Assembly (NCBI GenBank): GCA_035293845.1
Contig: DATGMB010000131.1
Span: 1-51,028, forward strand
Origin: DATGMB01 sp035293845
GTDB taxonomy: Bacteria; Acidobacteriota; Terriglobia; Bryobacterales; Bryobacteraceae
Length of the DNA: 51,028 bases
Reading direction: 5' to 3'
In this document: positions 42,367 to 50,068 of the stretch, piece by piece
How positions within the stretch are numbered: position 1 is the first letter of the stretch
How the letters are laid out: every line of letters starts with the position of its first letter
Notes under the pieces: model-generated
The model's input: only the letters and a program-made list of their open reading frames with translations
Told to the model about the DNA's origin: nothing
Databases searched by the model: none
Translations under genes and position numbers: made by a program

Positions 42367-43314
42367 ATGCCTCCCTGTGCCTCTGCGCCGAAATCCATCC
42401 TGCCGCTCCTGCCGCTCCTTCTCTTCGGCCAGCAGTTCGACGCCGCCTTCCGCGAGGGCCTGATCGCCCTCAATGCGAATGACCTGCCGCTGGCCCAATC
42501 GCGCCTGGAAACCGCGGCAAAAATCGAGCCGCGCAATGCGCGCGTCCAGGTCGCGCTTGCCCAGACCTACTGGAAGCTTCACCGGCCGCTCGCAACCGAG
42601 TCCGCCGTGCGCGCCGCGGAGGCCCTGGCCGGCGGCGATGCCGTGGCCGGACGCACGCTTTCGCTATTTTTTTCCGAAGCGGGCGACCGCTACTATTTCG
42701 AAGTCGCCCAGGCGCATCTCGAGCGGCAGGAATTCGCCGCCGCCCTCGACAACCTCGATACCGGCTGCCAGAAATTCCCCGCGAGCGCCCAGCTCGTGCT
42801 GGCGCGCGGCGTCGCGCTGTACGGCCTCCGCCGCTTTCCGGAAGCGATCGACGCCTTCCTCCGCACGATCGAACTGGCCCCGGATGTCGAGCAGCCCTAC
42901 GCCTTTCTCGGCCGCATGCTCGACCAGGCGGAAGACCGCCTGCCCCGCATTGCACAGGTCTTCGCGGCCTTCGCGCAGCGGGCGCCGGGAAATTACCTGG
43001 CGAGCTATCTCTACGGCAAGGCGCTCGCTCTCACGGGCGATACAGCGGCCGCCGAAAGCTGGCTCCGCAAATCGCTCGCTGTCAACGACAATTCGCCCGA
43101 TGCCCATTTCGAGCTCGGAGTCCTGCTCGAATCGCGGCGCCAATTCGACGCAGCCGCCCGCGAACTCCACCGCGCCGCCGCGCTCAATCCGCGCGATCCG
43201 GTCCCGCACTACCACCTCGCGCGCATCTACGACCGTTTGGGCAAGCCCGCGGAAGCGCAGGAGGAGCGCGAGATCCACGCCCGCCTGTCTGCCGCGGCGC
43301 CGGGTGTAAAATGA
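42367..43314 (+). CDS. Exported TPR-repeat protein
   Basis: 315 residues from ATG 42367, chosen because it gives a hydrophobic leader (SILPLLPLLLFGQQ). No clear ribosome binding site was seen. Several tetratricopeptide repeats follow (REGLIALNANDLPLAQSRLE, YFEVAQAHLERQEFAAALDN, ELGVLLESRRQFDAAARELH, LARIYDRLGKPAEAQEERE), so it is a protein-protein scaffold outside the cytoplasm. The stop overlaps the next start as ATGA. The codons for PCASAPK match the dispersed repeat (copy E). Confidence 0.82.
   Translation: MPPCASAPKSILPLLPLLLFGQQFDAAFREGLIALNANDLPLAQSRLETAAKIEPRNARVQVALAQTYWKLHRPLATESAVRAAEALAGGDAVAGRTLSLFFSEAGDRYYFEVAQAHLERQEFAAALDNLDTGCQKFPASAQLVLARGVALYGLRRFPEAIDAFLRTIELAPDVEQPYAFLGRMLDQAEDRLPRIAQVFAAFAQRAPGNYLASYLYGKALALTGDTAAAESWLRKSLAVNDNSPDAHFELGVLLESRRQFDAAARELHRAAALNPRDPVPHYHLARIYDRLGKPAEAQEEREIHARLSAAAPGVK
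42372..42392. repeat. Probable dispersed repeat copy E
   Basis: TCCCTGTGCCTCTGCGCCGA (plus A) matches the 3' part of copy D (TCTCTGTGTCTCTGCGGTGA plus A) at 17 of 21 positions. It lies at the very start of the TPR gene. Confidence 0.45.
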
Positions 43315-44012
43315 GGGTCCGAATGCACCGCCGCCGTTTCCTTGCCGCCGCCGCTGCCTCTGCCGCCTGGCGCGGGCAGGCTCAACAGCGCGCCGGCAAT
43401 CTCCTGCTGCCGAGCGATGAGCCGGACGAGCTGCACTTCCGGCTGATGTGGTACAACCCCGTGCCGCCGCTCGACCCCGCGCGGTATGAGCTCAAGATCC
43501 ATGGCCTGGTGGAAAAGGCGGTCTCGCTTTCTCTCGCCGACCTTCGCCGTCTCCCGCAGGAATCGCAGAACTCGCGCATGAAGTGCGTGCAATGCTGGTC
43601 TTCGCGCACCGTCTGGGGCGGTTTCCGCTTCGGCCATCTGCTCGAAGCCGCCAGGCCGCTGCGCACGGCCCGCGCGGTCCGCTTCGATTGCGCGGACAAG
43701 TGGTACGAATATTTCTCGATCGAGGATCTGCTGAAGCCTCGCGTCATGCTGGCGCTCGATATGGCCGGCAAGCCGCTCGCGGACCGCCACGGCGCCCCGC
43801 TGCGCCTGATCGACCCGTCGCGCTACGGCTACAAGTGCGCCAAGCTGATCACATCGATCGAATTCGTGGCCGAAGGCAAAGGCAGCATGGCTTGCGACAT
43901 CGGACCCTATTACTCGCCCGACGGCGACATCAAATCCGGCTACGACCACCCCCTCGACCTCGGCTCCAACGTCCGCCGCAGGATCTCCGGCGGCGAAATC
44001 ACGGATTACTGA
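43311..44012 (+). CDS. Molybdopterin oxidoreductase, sulfite oxidase/YedY (MsrP) family
   Basis: 233 residues. ATG 43311 overlaps the TPR stop (ATGA). A twin-arginine leader (HRRRFLAAAAASAA) suggests export with the cofactor bound. The predicted molybdenum ligand is C92 in MKCVQCWSSRTVWGG (YedY has RCVEAW at the same place). LIDPSRYGYKCAKLITSIEF matches the cofactor-binding end of the fold. It lacks the sulfite oxidase dimerisation domain. Possible substrates are sulfoxides or other S/N-oxides; the partner quinone-linked haem protein (YedZ) is not in the window. Confidence 0.88.
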   Translation: MRVRMHRRRFLAAAAASAAWRGQAQQRAGNLLLPSDEPDELHFRLMWYNPVPPLDPARYELKIHGLVEKAVSLSLADLRRLPQESQNSRMKCVQCWSSRTVWGGFRFGHLLEAARPLRTARAVRFDCADKWYEYFSIEDLLKPRVMLALDMAGKPLADRHGAPLRLIDPSRYGYKCAKLITSIEFVAEGKGSMACDIGPYYSPDGDIKSGYDHPLDLGSNVRRRISGGEITDY

Positions 44013-44013
44013 G

Positions 44014-45162
44014 ATGCCGCGCCTCACCAAGCGCCGCTTCCTGCAACTCGCCGGGCTTTCGATCTCCAATCGCGTCGCGGGCCAGGTCCGACCGGCCCCC
44101 GCCGCCCGCCCCGCCAGCAAAGTCATCCTCGTCACGTTTGGCGGTGGCGTCCGCTACTCCGAAACCTTCGCGCCCGATGGCCTGCGCAACATTCCGCGCC
44201 TCGTCGCGATGCGCCCGCACGGCTATTTTTTCGCGTCCTGCATCAACTCCGGCGTGCTCTCGCATTTCAACTCGACCGCCAGCATCGTGACCGGCAACTG
44301 GCAGCGCGTCGACGATTTCGGCTTCCAGCCGCCCGCCGGCGCCACGCTGTTCGAGCAGTTCCGCAAGCAGACCGGCGCCGGTCCGCTCGATGCGTGGACC
44401 GTCGCCACCAACAAGAGCTTCGCCCTGATGGGCGCCGGCTCCGACCGCATGCTCGGCCAGCCTTACGGCGCTAATGTGGTCCTGCCGAAGCAGCTCCTGC
44501 TCGAAGCCGTGCAGGACGTAGTCAGGAAGGGGACCGCCGGCGGCGTGGCGGATCGCGACGCCGTCCTCCAACGCCTCGAAGGCATCCTCAGCGAAGGCTA
44601 CGAAGGCATCGGCTGGACCATTTTTCAGGCCGGCCGCAAGCTCGACCAGCACGTCCGCGAAACATTGATCCGCGGCCTCGCCGATTACATCAACGGCCCC
44701 GAAGCCCCCACCTCCGGCGACGAGCTGACATTTTTCATCGCGCGCGAGATCATGCGCGAGTTCGCCCCGCGGCTGCTGCTCGTTAATTTTTGGGATATGG
44801 ACGTGGCACACTGGGGCTCCTATTCGCTGTACCTCAACGCGATCACCAAAACCGACCGCCTCACCGGCATGCTGTGGGACGAAGTGGAGGCGAATCCCGC
44901 CTACCGCGGCCGCACCACCATGCTGGTCCTCCCGGAGCTCGGCCGCGACGGCGACCGCAACGCGGCCAACGGCTTCCTGAACCATCGCAGCGGCGACCCC
45001 TCCTGCCGCAACATGTGGATGCTCGCGATGGGCGCCGGCGTGCCGGGCGGCGCGACGGACCGCCCCGTCCATCACATCGATGTCGCGGCCACCGCGGCCG
45101 AAATCCTGGGCGTGCATCTGCACGGCGCCGCCGGCCAGCCCTTACGCGAGTTGCAGCTCTGA
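44014..45162 (+). CDS. Exported alkaline-phosphatase-fold protein (DUF1501/sulfatase-like)
   Basis: 382 residues, start one base after the previous stop. The Tat-type leader TKRRFLQLAGLSI suggests export. Alkaline phosphatase superfamily blocks are present in order: KVILVTFGGGVRYSETFAPD, LLLVNFWDMDVAHWGSYSLY, TTMLVLPELGRDGDRN and VHHIDVAATAAEILGVHLHG. Such Asp/His clusters bind metal in phosphatases and sulfatases. It is more distant from classical sulfatases than from DUF1501, so hydrolase activity is unproven. TGATG joins it to the next gene. Confidence 0.78.
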   Translation: MPRLTKRRFLQLAGLSISNRVAGQVRPAPAARPASKVILVTFGGGVRYSETFAPDGLRNIPRLVAMRPHGYFFASCINSGVLSHFNSTASIVTGNWQRVDDFGFQPPAGATLFEQFRKQTGAGPLDAWTVATNKSFALMGAGSDRMLGQPYGANVVLPKQLLLEAVQDVVRKGTAGGVADRDAVLQRLEGILSEGYEGIGWTIFQAGRKLDQHVRETLIRGLADYINGPEAPTSGDELTFFIAREIMREFAPRLLLVNFWDMDVAHWGSYSLYLNAITKTDRLTGMLWDEVEANPAYRGRTTMLVLPELGRDGDRNAANGFLNHRSGDPSCRNMWMLAMGAGVPGGATDRPVHHIDVAATAAEILGVHLHGAAGQPLRELQL

Positions 45163-46391
45163 TGCCCGCCGCGCCCCGAGTCTCGCCCGCGCTGCAAGCT
45201 TTGCTCGATAAGGGCCTGCTCGACCGCCTCCCCGCTTCCTTTTCCGCCTTCTGCTTCGACCAGATGAAGGAGTGGGAGCTGCTCTTCCCCGCCGAACGGA
45301 GCTACTTCGAGCGCCTCTTCGCGTTGCTCGATCGGACTCCTCCGCAGGAGTTCGACGAGACATTCCGCCGCCTCCGCGACGTGGAACAGCGCATGGGCGT
45401 CAACGCGAAGACGTTTCCCAAGGCGCGCTTTTCGCTGGAACAGGTCGACTTTCTCAACCGCAGTCCGTTCTACGCCGAGTGGCGCACCGCCGTGGCCGAG
45501 GTATTCGGGCGCATCGATCCCGCGCTCGATGCCGAAATCGCCCGCGCCGGACACCCCCGCCTGGTGATGGTCGTCGCACCGGCGCAACTCCCCGCCGATC
45601 CCTCGCGCATGTGGACGCGCATCGCGGCGCGCGGCCGCCGCATCGCGCTCGATCCGCCCGACGATCCCGCCGCCTATCTGCCGCAGCTCGGCGCCACCAG
45701 CATTCCGCAGCTCTACGCGGCGAAGCACGCGGAGCCGTACCATTCGTGGGTCATTCAGGCGGGCCGCTCCCTTGCGCCGGACCATCCGGCGGTCGTCCAC
45801 TACAGCTACGAGGCGCTCGCAAGTTACCGCAAGCGGCTGATGCGCGAAGTGCAGTCGATCGTCGAGGCGAAAGAGGTTCCCGGACCCCGCCAGCTCAGCG
45901 GCCGCCTGAAGCAGCTCAAGATCCTGGCCTCCGAAGGCGCCGCGGCGGGCGACCCGATCCTCGCCGAGTTCGCCCGCGCCATTCTCCTCAGCGGCAACGG
46001 CACGCTGCTCATCAACAACACCTTCGTTGAATGGGCCGCCATGCAGGCGGTGCGCCGCGCGCGCCCAACCGTCGCCGCCATCGGCTTCGGCATCCGCAAC
46101 AAGGTGAAGCCGTTCAGCAGCCTCCTGATCTACGAGGACCAGGACGCCACCAATCCCATCCCGAGCCAGGCCGATGTCCTTGGCTCCTACGTCGATCTCG
46201 AAATCTTCTATCAATACATCTGGCAGGAGTTCGAAAAGTACGCCGAATACCGCACCAATACGGTCTACGCTTTCCTCGCGGACGGCATGGAAGAGATGCT
46301 GGTCATCGCGCCGCCGGACTTCTCGCTGCCTGCCGGCCCGCTGAAGCTGCCGGCCGTGGCGCAGTGCCTGAAGGACTGGGTGGGCGTGTGA
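45162..46391 (+). CDS. Unrecognised conserved-looking cytoplasmic protein
   Basis: 409 residues; ATG 45162 shares a base with the previous stop (TGATG). I recognise no family. It has no signal peptide or TM. The N-terminus is helical (LQALLDKGLLDRLP, EWELLFPAERSYFERLF). The middle has LVMVVAPAQLPADPSRMW and RGRRIALDPPDD. The C-terminal half has LINNTFVEWAAMQAVRRARP and GFGIRNKVKPFSSLLIYEDQ. Its position between two exported proteins in an unbroken string suggests a maturation or chaperone-like role, which is inference from context. Confidence 0.75.
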   Translation: MPAAPRVSPALQALLDKGLLDRLPASFSAFCFDQMKEWELLFPAERSYFERLFALLDRTPPQEFDETFRRLRDVEQRMGVNAKTFPKARFSLEQVDFLNRSPFYAEWRTAVAEVFGRIDPALDAEIARAGHPRLVMVVAPAQLPADPSRMWTRIAARGRRIALDPPDDPAAYLPQLGATSIPQLYAAKHAEPYHSWVIQAGRSLAPDHPAVVHYSYEALASYRKRLMREVQSIVEAKEVPGPRQLSGRLKQLKILASEGAAAGDPILAEFARAILLSGNGTLLINNTFVEWAAMQAVRRARPTVAAIGFGIRNKVKPFSSLLIYEDQDATNPIPSQADVLGSYVDLEIFYQYIWQEFEKYAEYRTNTVYAFLADGMEEMLVIAPPDFSLPAGPLKLPAVAQCLKDWVGV

Positions 46392-46392
46392 C

Positions 46393-49300
46393 ATGAACCG
46401 CCGCCATTTCCTCGGCACGCTCGCCGCACCGCTCGTCCTTGCGCCGCGCCACGCCGCCGCTGCGCCGTTCCCCGTTCACTTCCGCAAGCCCGCGCCGTAT
46501 GAATCGCTGGAGCGCTTCATCGCGCCAGGCAATGACGATTTCCCCGCCGAAAAGACCGCCGCGGAGATCCCGGAGAAGCTGCGCCGTCTCCCCGAAACCC
46601 GCGCGCTACCCCTCGCGCCCGGCTTCCACGGCGTTTCGCCCGTGCCCGCGCGGTACCGGCCCGTGGCCGGCGACTGCTTCGAAGCCGAGTTCGGCGCCGC
46701 GGCCTTCGATGGCTACGACCAATGGCTCGCGAGCCTCGGCCCGGTCCGCGCCGCGCGATTCTACGTGCTGCCCGGCGATCGCATCCGCTACGAGATCGCG
46801 ACCACCGATTCCTATCGCGTCGGCCTCTGGCGTCAAGTCTGGCGCGATGGCCGTCTGGCCGAATTCCAGCCGCTCTCGGAAACGCTCACGCGGTCGCCGC
46901 GCCCGCTGTTTCGCGATGCCACCGCCGAGCTGTTCGCCGGCTGCGAGTCTTTCCGCGAGCAGATGCTGCGCGGCGTCCCGTACTGGCGGGCACGGCTCGA
47001 CTCCGCTTCGGGCATCGATATCTACGGCAGCAACGGCATCGCCGTGGGCGATATCGACGGCGACGGCGTCGACGAAGTCTACGTCTGCCAGCCCGGCGGC
47101 CTGCCGAACCGCTTGTACAAAATGCGCGGCGGCCGGTTCGAAGACATCACGGAACGCGCCGGCGTCGGCCTGCTCGATGACACTTCCTGCGCGCTGTTCG
47201 CCGATTTCCGCAATACCGGCGTGCAGGATCTCGTGGTGCTGCGCAGCGCCGGCCCGGTTCTCTTCCTGAATCAGCGCGACGGCTCATTTGCGCTCCGCGA
47301 CGATGCCTTCCTGTTTCATGGCAGCCAGCAGGGGAGCTTCACTGGAATGTCCGCCGCCGACTACGACCGCGACGGCCGCCTCGACCTGTACCTTTGCACC
47401 TACACCTTCTTCCAAAGCGAAGACCAATACCGCTACCCCACGCCGTACCACGATGCCCGCAACGGTCCGCCGAACTTCCTCTTCCGCAACCGGCTCGCCG
47501 CCGATGGCTCGGGCTGCTTCGAGGACACGACCGAAGCCGCCGGACTGAACCAAAATAACGACCGCTTCAGCTTCGCCCCGGCCTGGTGCGACGCCGATGG
47601 CGACGGCTGGCCGGATCTCTACGTGGCCAACGATTTCGGCCGCCACAATTTCTACCGCAACCGCGGCGGCCATTTCGAGGACGTCGCCGCCGCCGCGGGC
47701 GTGGAGGACATCGGCCCCGGCATGAGCGCCGCCTGGTTCGATGCCGATGGCGACGGCCGCCCCGATCTCTACGTCTCGAACATGTGGAGCGAGGCCGGCC
47801 AGCGCGTCGTCGCCGATCCCACATTTCGCCCCGCCGCGACGCCGGAGTTGCGTGAAGCCTACCGCCGCCACACGAAGGGTAACTCGCTATACCACAACCG
47901 CGGCGACGGAACCTTCGCTGAAACGCCCGGCGTGGAGATGGGCCGCTGGGCGTGGTCCGCCGGCGGCTTCGACTTCGATAACGACGGCGTGCCGGAAATC
48001 TACTGCACCTGCGGCATGCTCACCGGCCCGAACCCGGCCGACCTGATGAGCTTCTTCTGGCGGCAGGTGGTGGCGAAATCGCCCGTCGCGGCGCAACGGT
48101 CCGAAGCCTACGAGAACGGCTGGAACGCCATCAATCAGTTCATCCGCGAGGACTACAGTTGGAACGGGCGCGAGCCGAACGTGTTCTACATCCGCCGCAA
48201 CGGCCGCTATTTCGACGCCTCCGGGATCAGCGGCATCGACTGCGCGCTCGACAGCCGCGCCTTCGCGGTTACGGATTTCGATGGCGACGGCAACCTCGAC
48301 CTGCTGCTGAAAAGCCGCCTCGCCCCGCAGATTCAGGCGTTCCGCAACGGCTGCGCGGGCGGGCGGAAGGCGATCGCCTTGCGGCTCACGGGCACGAAAT
48401 CGAATCGCGATGCGATCGGCGCGCGGGCGGAGGCGGACGGCGTCGTGCGCTGGCTCGAAGCCGGCTCCGGCTATCTTTCGCAGCACACCAAGACGCTGCA
48501 TTTCGGACTCGGCAATGCGGACGAAGTGCGCGCGCTGCGGATCCTGTGGCCCTCCGGGGAGCGGCAGGAGTTCCATGGGCTGCGCGCAGGGTTCCGCTAC
48601 GACATCACCGAGGGTTCAGCGGAGCTCCGGAAGCAGCCGTTCGCGGCCCCGGCATCGCCGGCCGCGAGCGAACCCTACGCCGCCCCGGACAATCAGACCC
48701 GCGTGCATGATACGTGGCTGCTCGATCCCGTACCGCTGCCCGACCGCCGGCGCGGTCCGGGGCTGCTCTACATCGGCGCCGGCGAACGGCCCGCCATCAC
48801 CGGGAACGTCGAGGTCGTTAACCTCTCCGGCGAGCCGGACGACACCGCCGCCCGCTACGCCGTCTTCCGCCGCTATCTGCTGGACTGGCGGCCGCCGCTC
48901 GATTTGCCCCTGCTGCTATTGATCGACGGCCAGTCGCGCGCGCACAAGCTGTACGCGGCTCCGCCGTCCGCGGCTGCGCTGGCCGAAGACCTCCGGCTGA
49001 TGGACGCGGCCGGCCGCAAACGCTTGGCGCTGCCTTTTCCGGGCGATTACGTGGGCCTGCCGCGGCGCAACTATTTCAAATTCGGGGCGGCCTTCTACCA
49101 GGCGGGCTACCCCGATGAAGCGCTGCCGTACCTGGAAGCGGCGGCGCGCCAGTCGCCCGCTAACGGCAAGGCGCTGAACGCTATCGGACAGATTCACCTG
49201 GAGCGCGGGAGGCTCGCCGAGGCGCGCACCTGGCTGGAGCGCGCCGTGGCAATCGCGCCGGCGCTGGGCGAAGCCTGGAATAACCTCGGCGGAGTCGAGA

Positions 49301-49716
49301 TGCGGTCGGGCAATCTCGAAGCCGCGCTGCGCAATTACCGGCGCGCCATGGAACTGCTGCCGAATGCGGTCTATCCGCTTGTGAATGCCGGACAAGTCGA
49401 GGCGCGGCTGGGCCGCAATGAGGCGGCAGTCAAACTCTTGAAGAAGGCGATCGAGATCGATCCCGCGGACGGCGGCGCCATCAACGATCTCGGCGTATTA
49501 TATTCCCAAATGGGGCAGACCAACGACGCCATCGCGGCCTTCGAATATGGCATCCGCGTGGCGCCGGATAACGAGATGCTGTATATGAATCTGGGGCGTG
49601 TCTACGTCAGGCTCGGCGACCGCACCCGCGCGCGCGACGCCATGCTGCGGCTGCTCGAACGCAAACCCGGCAACGCGGCCGCCGCCAATGCCCTGCGCGA
49701 ACTGGAGGGGCGATGA
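46393..49716 (+). CDS. Exported CRTAC1/ASPIC-UnbV FG-GAP protein fused to TPR domain
   Basis: 1107 residues. A Tat-type leader (MNRRHFLGTLAAPLVLAP) is followed by a unique N-terminal region and FG-GAP/VCBS loops (DIDGDGVDEVYV, DYDRDGRLDLYL, DADGDGWPDLYV, DADGDGRPDLYV, DFDNDGVPEIY, DFDGDGNLDLLL). An ASPIC/UnbV domain follows (GTKSNRDAIGARAE, ILWPSGERQEFHG). The C-terminal part (about 892-1107) is a TPR array (LNAIGQIHLERGRLAEARTW, WNNLGGVEMRSGNLEAALRN, INDLGVLYSQMGQTNDAIAA). The fusion of calcium-loop propeller and TPR scaffold suggests a large exported binding protein. Its last 54 codon-bases are duplicated downstream. The start is one base after the previous stop. Confidence 0.92.
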   Translation: MNRRHFLGTLAAPLVLAPRHAAAAPFPVHFRKPAPYESLERFIAPGNDDFPAEKTAAEIPEKLRRLPETRALPLAPGFHGVSPVPARYRPVAGDCFEAEFGAAAFDGYDQWLASLGPVRAARFYVLPGDRIRYEIATTDSYRVGLWRQVWRDGRLAEFQPLSETLTRSPRPLFRDATAELFAGCESFREQMLRGVPYWRARLDSASGIDIYGSNGIAVGDIDGDGVDEVYVCQPGGLPNRLYKMRGGRFEDITERAGVGLLDDTSCALFADFRNTGVQDLVVLRSAGPVLFLNQRDGSFALRDDAFLFHGSQQGSFTGMSAADYDRDGRLDLYLCTYTFFQSEDQYRYPTPYHDARNGPPNFLFRNRLAADGSGCFEDTTEAAGLNQNNDRFSFAPAWCDADGDGWPDLYVANDFGRHNFYRNRGGHFEDVAAAAGVEDIGPGMSAAWFDADGDGRPDLYVSNMWSEAGQRVVADPTFRPAATPELREAYRRHTKGNSLYHNRGDGTFAETPGVEMGRWAWSAGGFDFDNDGVPEIYCTCGMLTGPNPADLMSFFWRQVVAKSPVAAQRSEAYENGWNAINQFIREDYSWNGREPNVFYIRRNGRYFDASGISGIDCALDSRAFAVTDFDGDGNLDLLLKSRLAPQIQAFRNGCAGGRKAIALRLTGTKSNRDAIGARAEADGVVRWLEAGSGYLSQHTKTLHFGLGNADEVRALRILWPSGERQEFHGLRAGFRYDITEGSAELRKQPFAAPASPAASEPYAAPDNQTRVHDTWLLDPVPLPDRRRGPGLLYIGAGERPAITGNVEVVNLSGEPDDTAARYAVFRRYLLDWRPPLDLPLLLLIDGQSRAHKLYAAPPSAAALAEDLRLMDAAGRKRLALPFPGDYVGLPRRNYFKFGAAFYQAGYPDEALPYLEAAARQSPANGKALNAIGQIHLERGRLAEARTWLERAVAIAPALGEAWNNLGGVEMRSGNLEAALRNYRRAMELLPNAVYPLVNAGQVEARLGRNEAAVKLLKKAIEIDPADGGAINDLGVLYSQMGQTNDAIAAFEYGIRVAPDNEMLYMNLGRVYVRLGDRTRARDAMLRLLERKPGNAAAANALRELEGR

Positions 49717-49891
49717 CGGCGCTCGGCCTGCTGCGTCCGTCGTCCGCCGCGGGTGAGCCGGCGGACAGCGCCGGCCGCAAGCCCGCCAACGCCGCCGCCA
49801 ACGCCCTGCGCAAACTGGAGGGGCGCCGATGAGAGCACTCTGGCTGCCGCTCCTGCTGTTCGCGGCCGGCGAGCCCGCGGACCTGGTGGAA
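49660..49891. repeat. 116-bp imperfect tandem duplication of an operon junction
   Basis: Unit 1 is 49660-49775 and unit 2 is 49776-49891. Both contain, at the same offset, the end of the TPR gene (CTGGAGGGGC...), an ATGA junction (49713 and 49829) and a GAGCC(G/C)GCGGAC block (49755 and 49871). Compensating 3-bp indels keep the period at exactly 116. Confidence 0.8.
49713..49832 (+). CDS. 39-residue chimeric micro-ORF created by tandem duplication
   Basis: ATG 49713 overlaps the stop of the CRTAC1-TPR gene (ATGA), and its TGA (49830) overlaps the next ATG (49829). It reads MTALGLLRPSSAAGEPADSA at the N-terminus and KPANAAANALRKLEGRR at the end. The start resembles the following gene (MRALWLPLLLFAAGEPAD) and the end resembles the preceding gene's C-terminus (KPGNAAAANALRELEGR). 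It is therefore the predicted product of duplicating the junction once. No homology to a functional protein is expected. Confidence 0.5.
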   Translation: MTALGLLRPSSAAGEPADSAGRKPANAAANALRKLEGRR

Positions 49892-50068
49892 CAGGTCGCG
49901 GCTTCCGGGCAGGTCGCGGAGATCGCCGAGCCTTCCTCGGCGCGCCTCGCGCCGCCGGGAAGGATCGCGCCGGGGCCGCCGCCCACGCTGGGATTCCGGC
50001 TGATCGAAGGGCGGCTGCGGCATCGATTTGGAAATCTGGACCTGGTGCTGGACGATGCGGGGCATTAG
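49829..50068 (+). CDS. Small exported or membrane hypothetical protein
   Basis: 79 residues from ATG 49829. A short hydrophobic leader (MRALWLPLLLFAAGEPAD) is followed by a Pro-rich segment (LAPPGRIAPGPPPTLGF). No family recognised. It sits inside the overlapping gene string, overlapping the following TPR gene by 14 bases. Confidence 0.6.
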   Translation: MRALWLPLLLFAAGEPADLVEQVAASGQVAEIAEPSSARLAPPGRIAPGPPPTLGFRLIEGRLRHRFGNLDLVLDDAGH

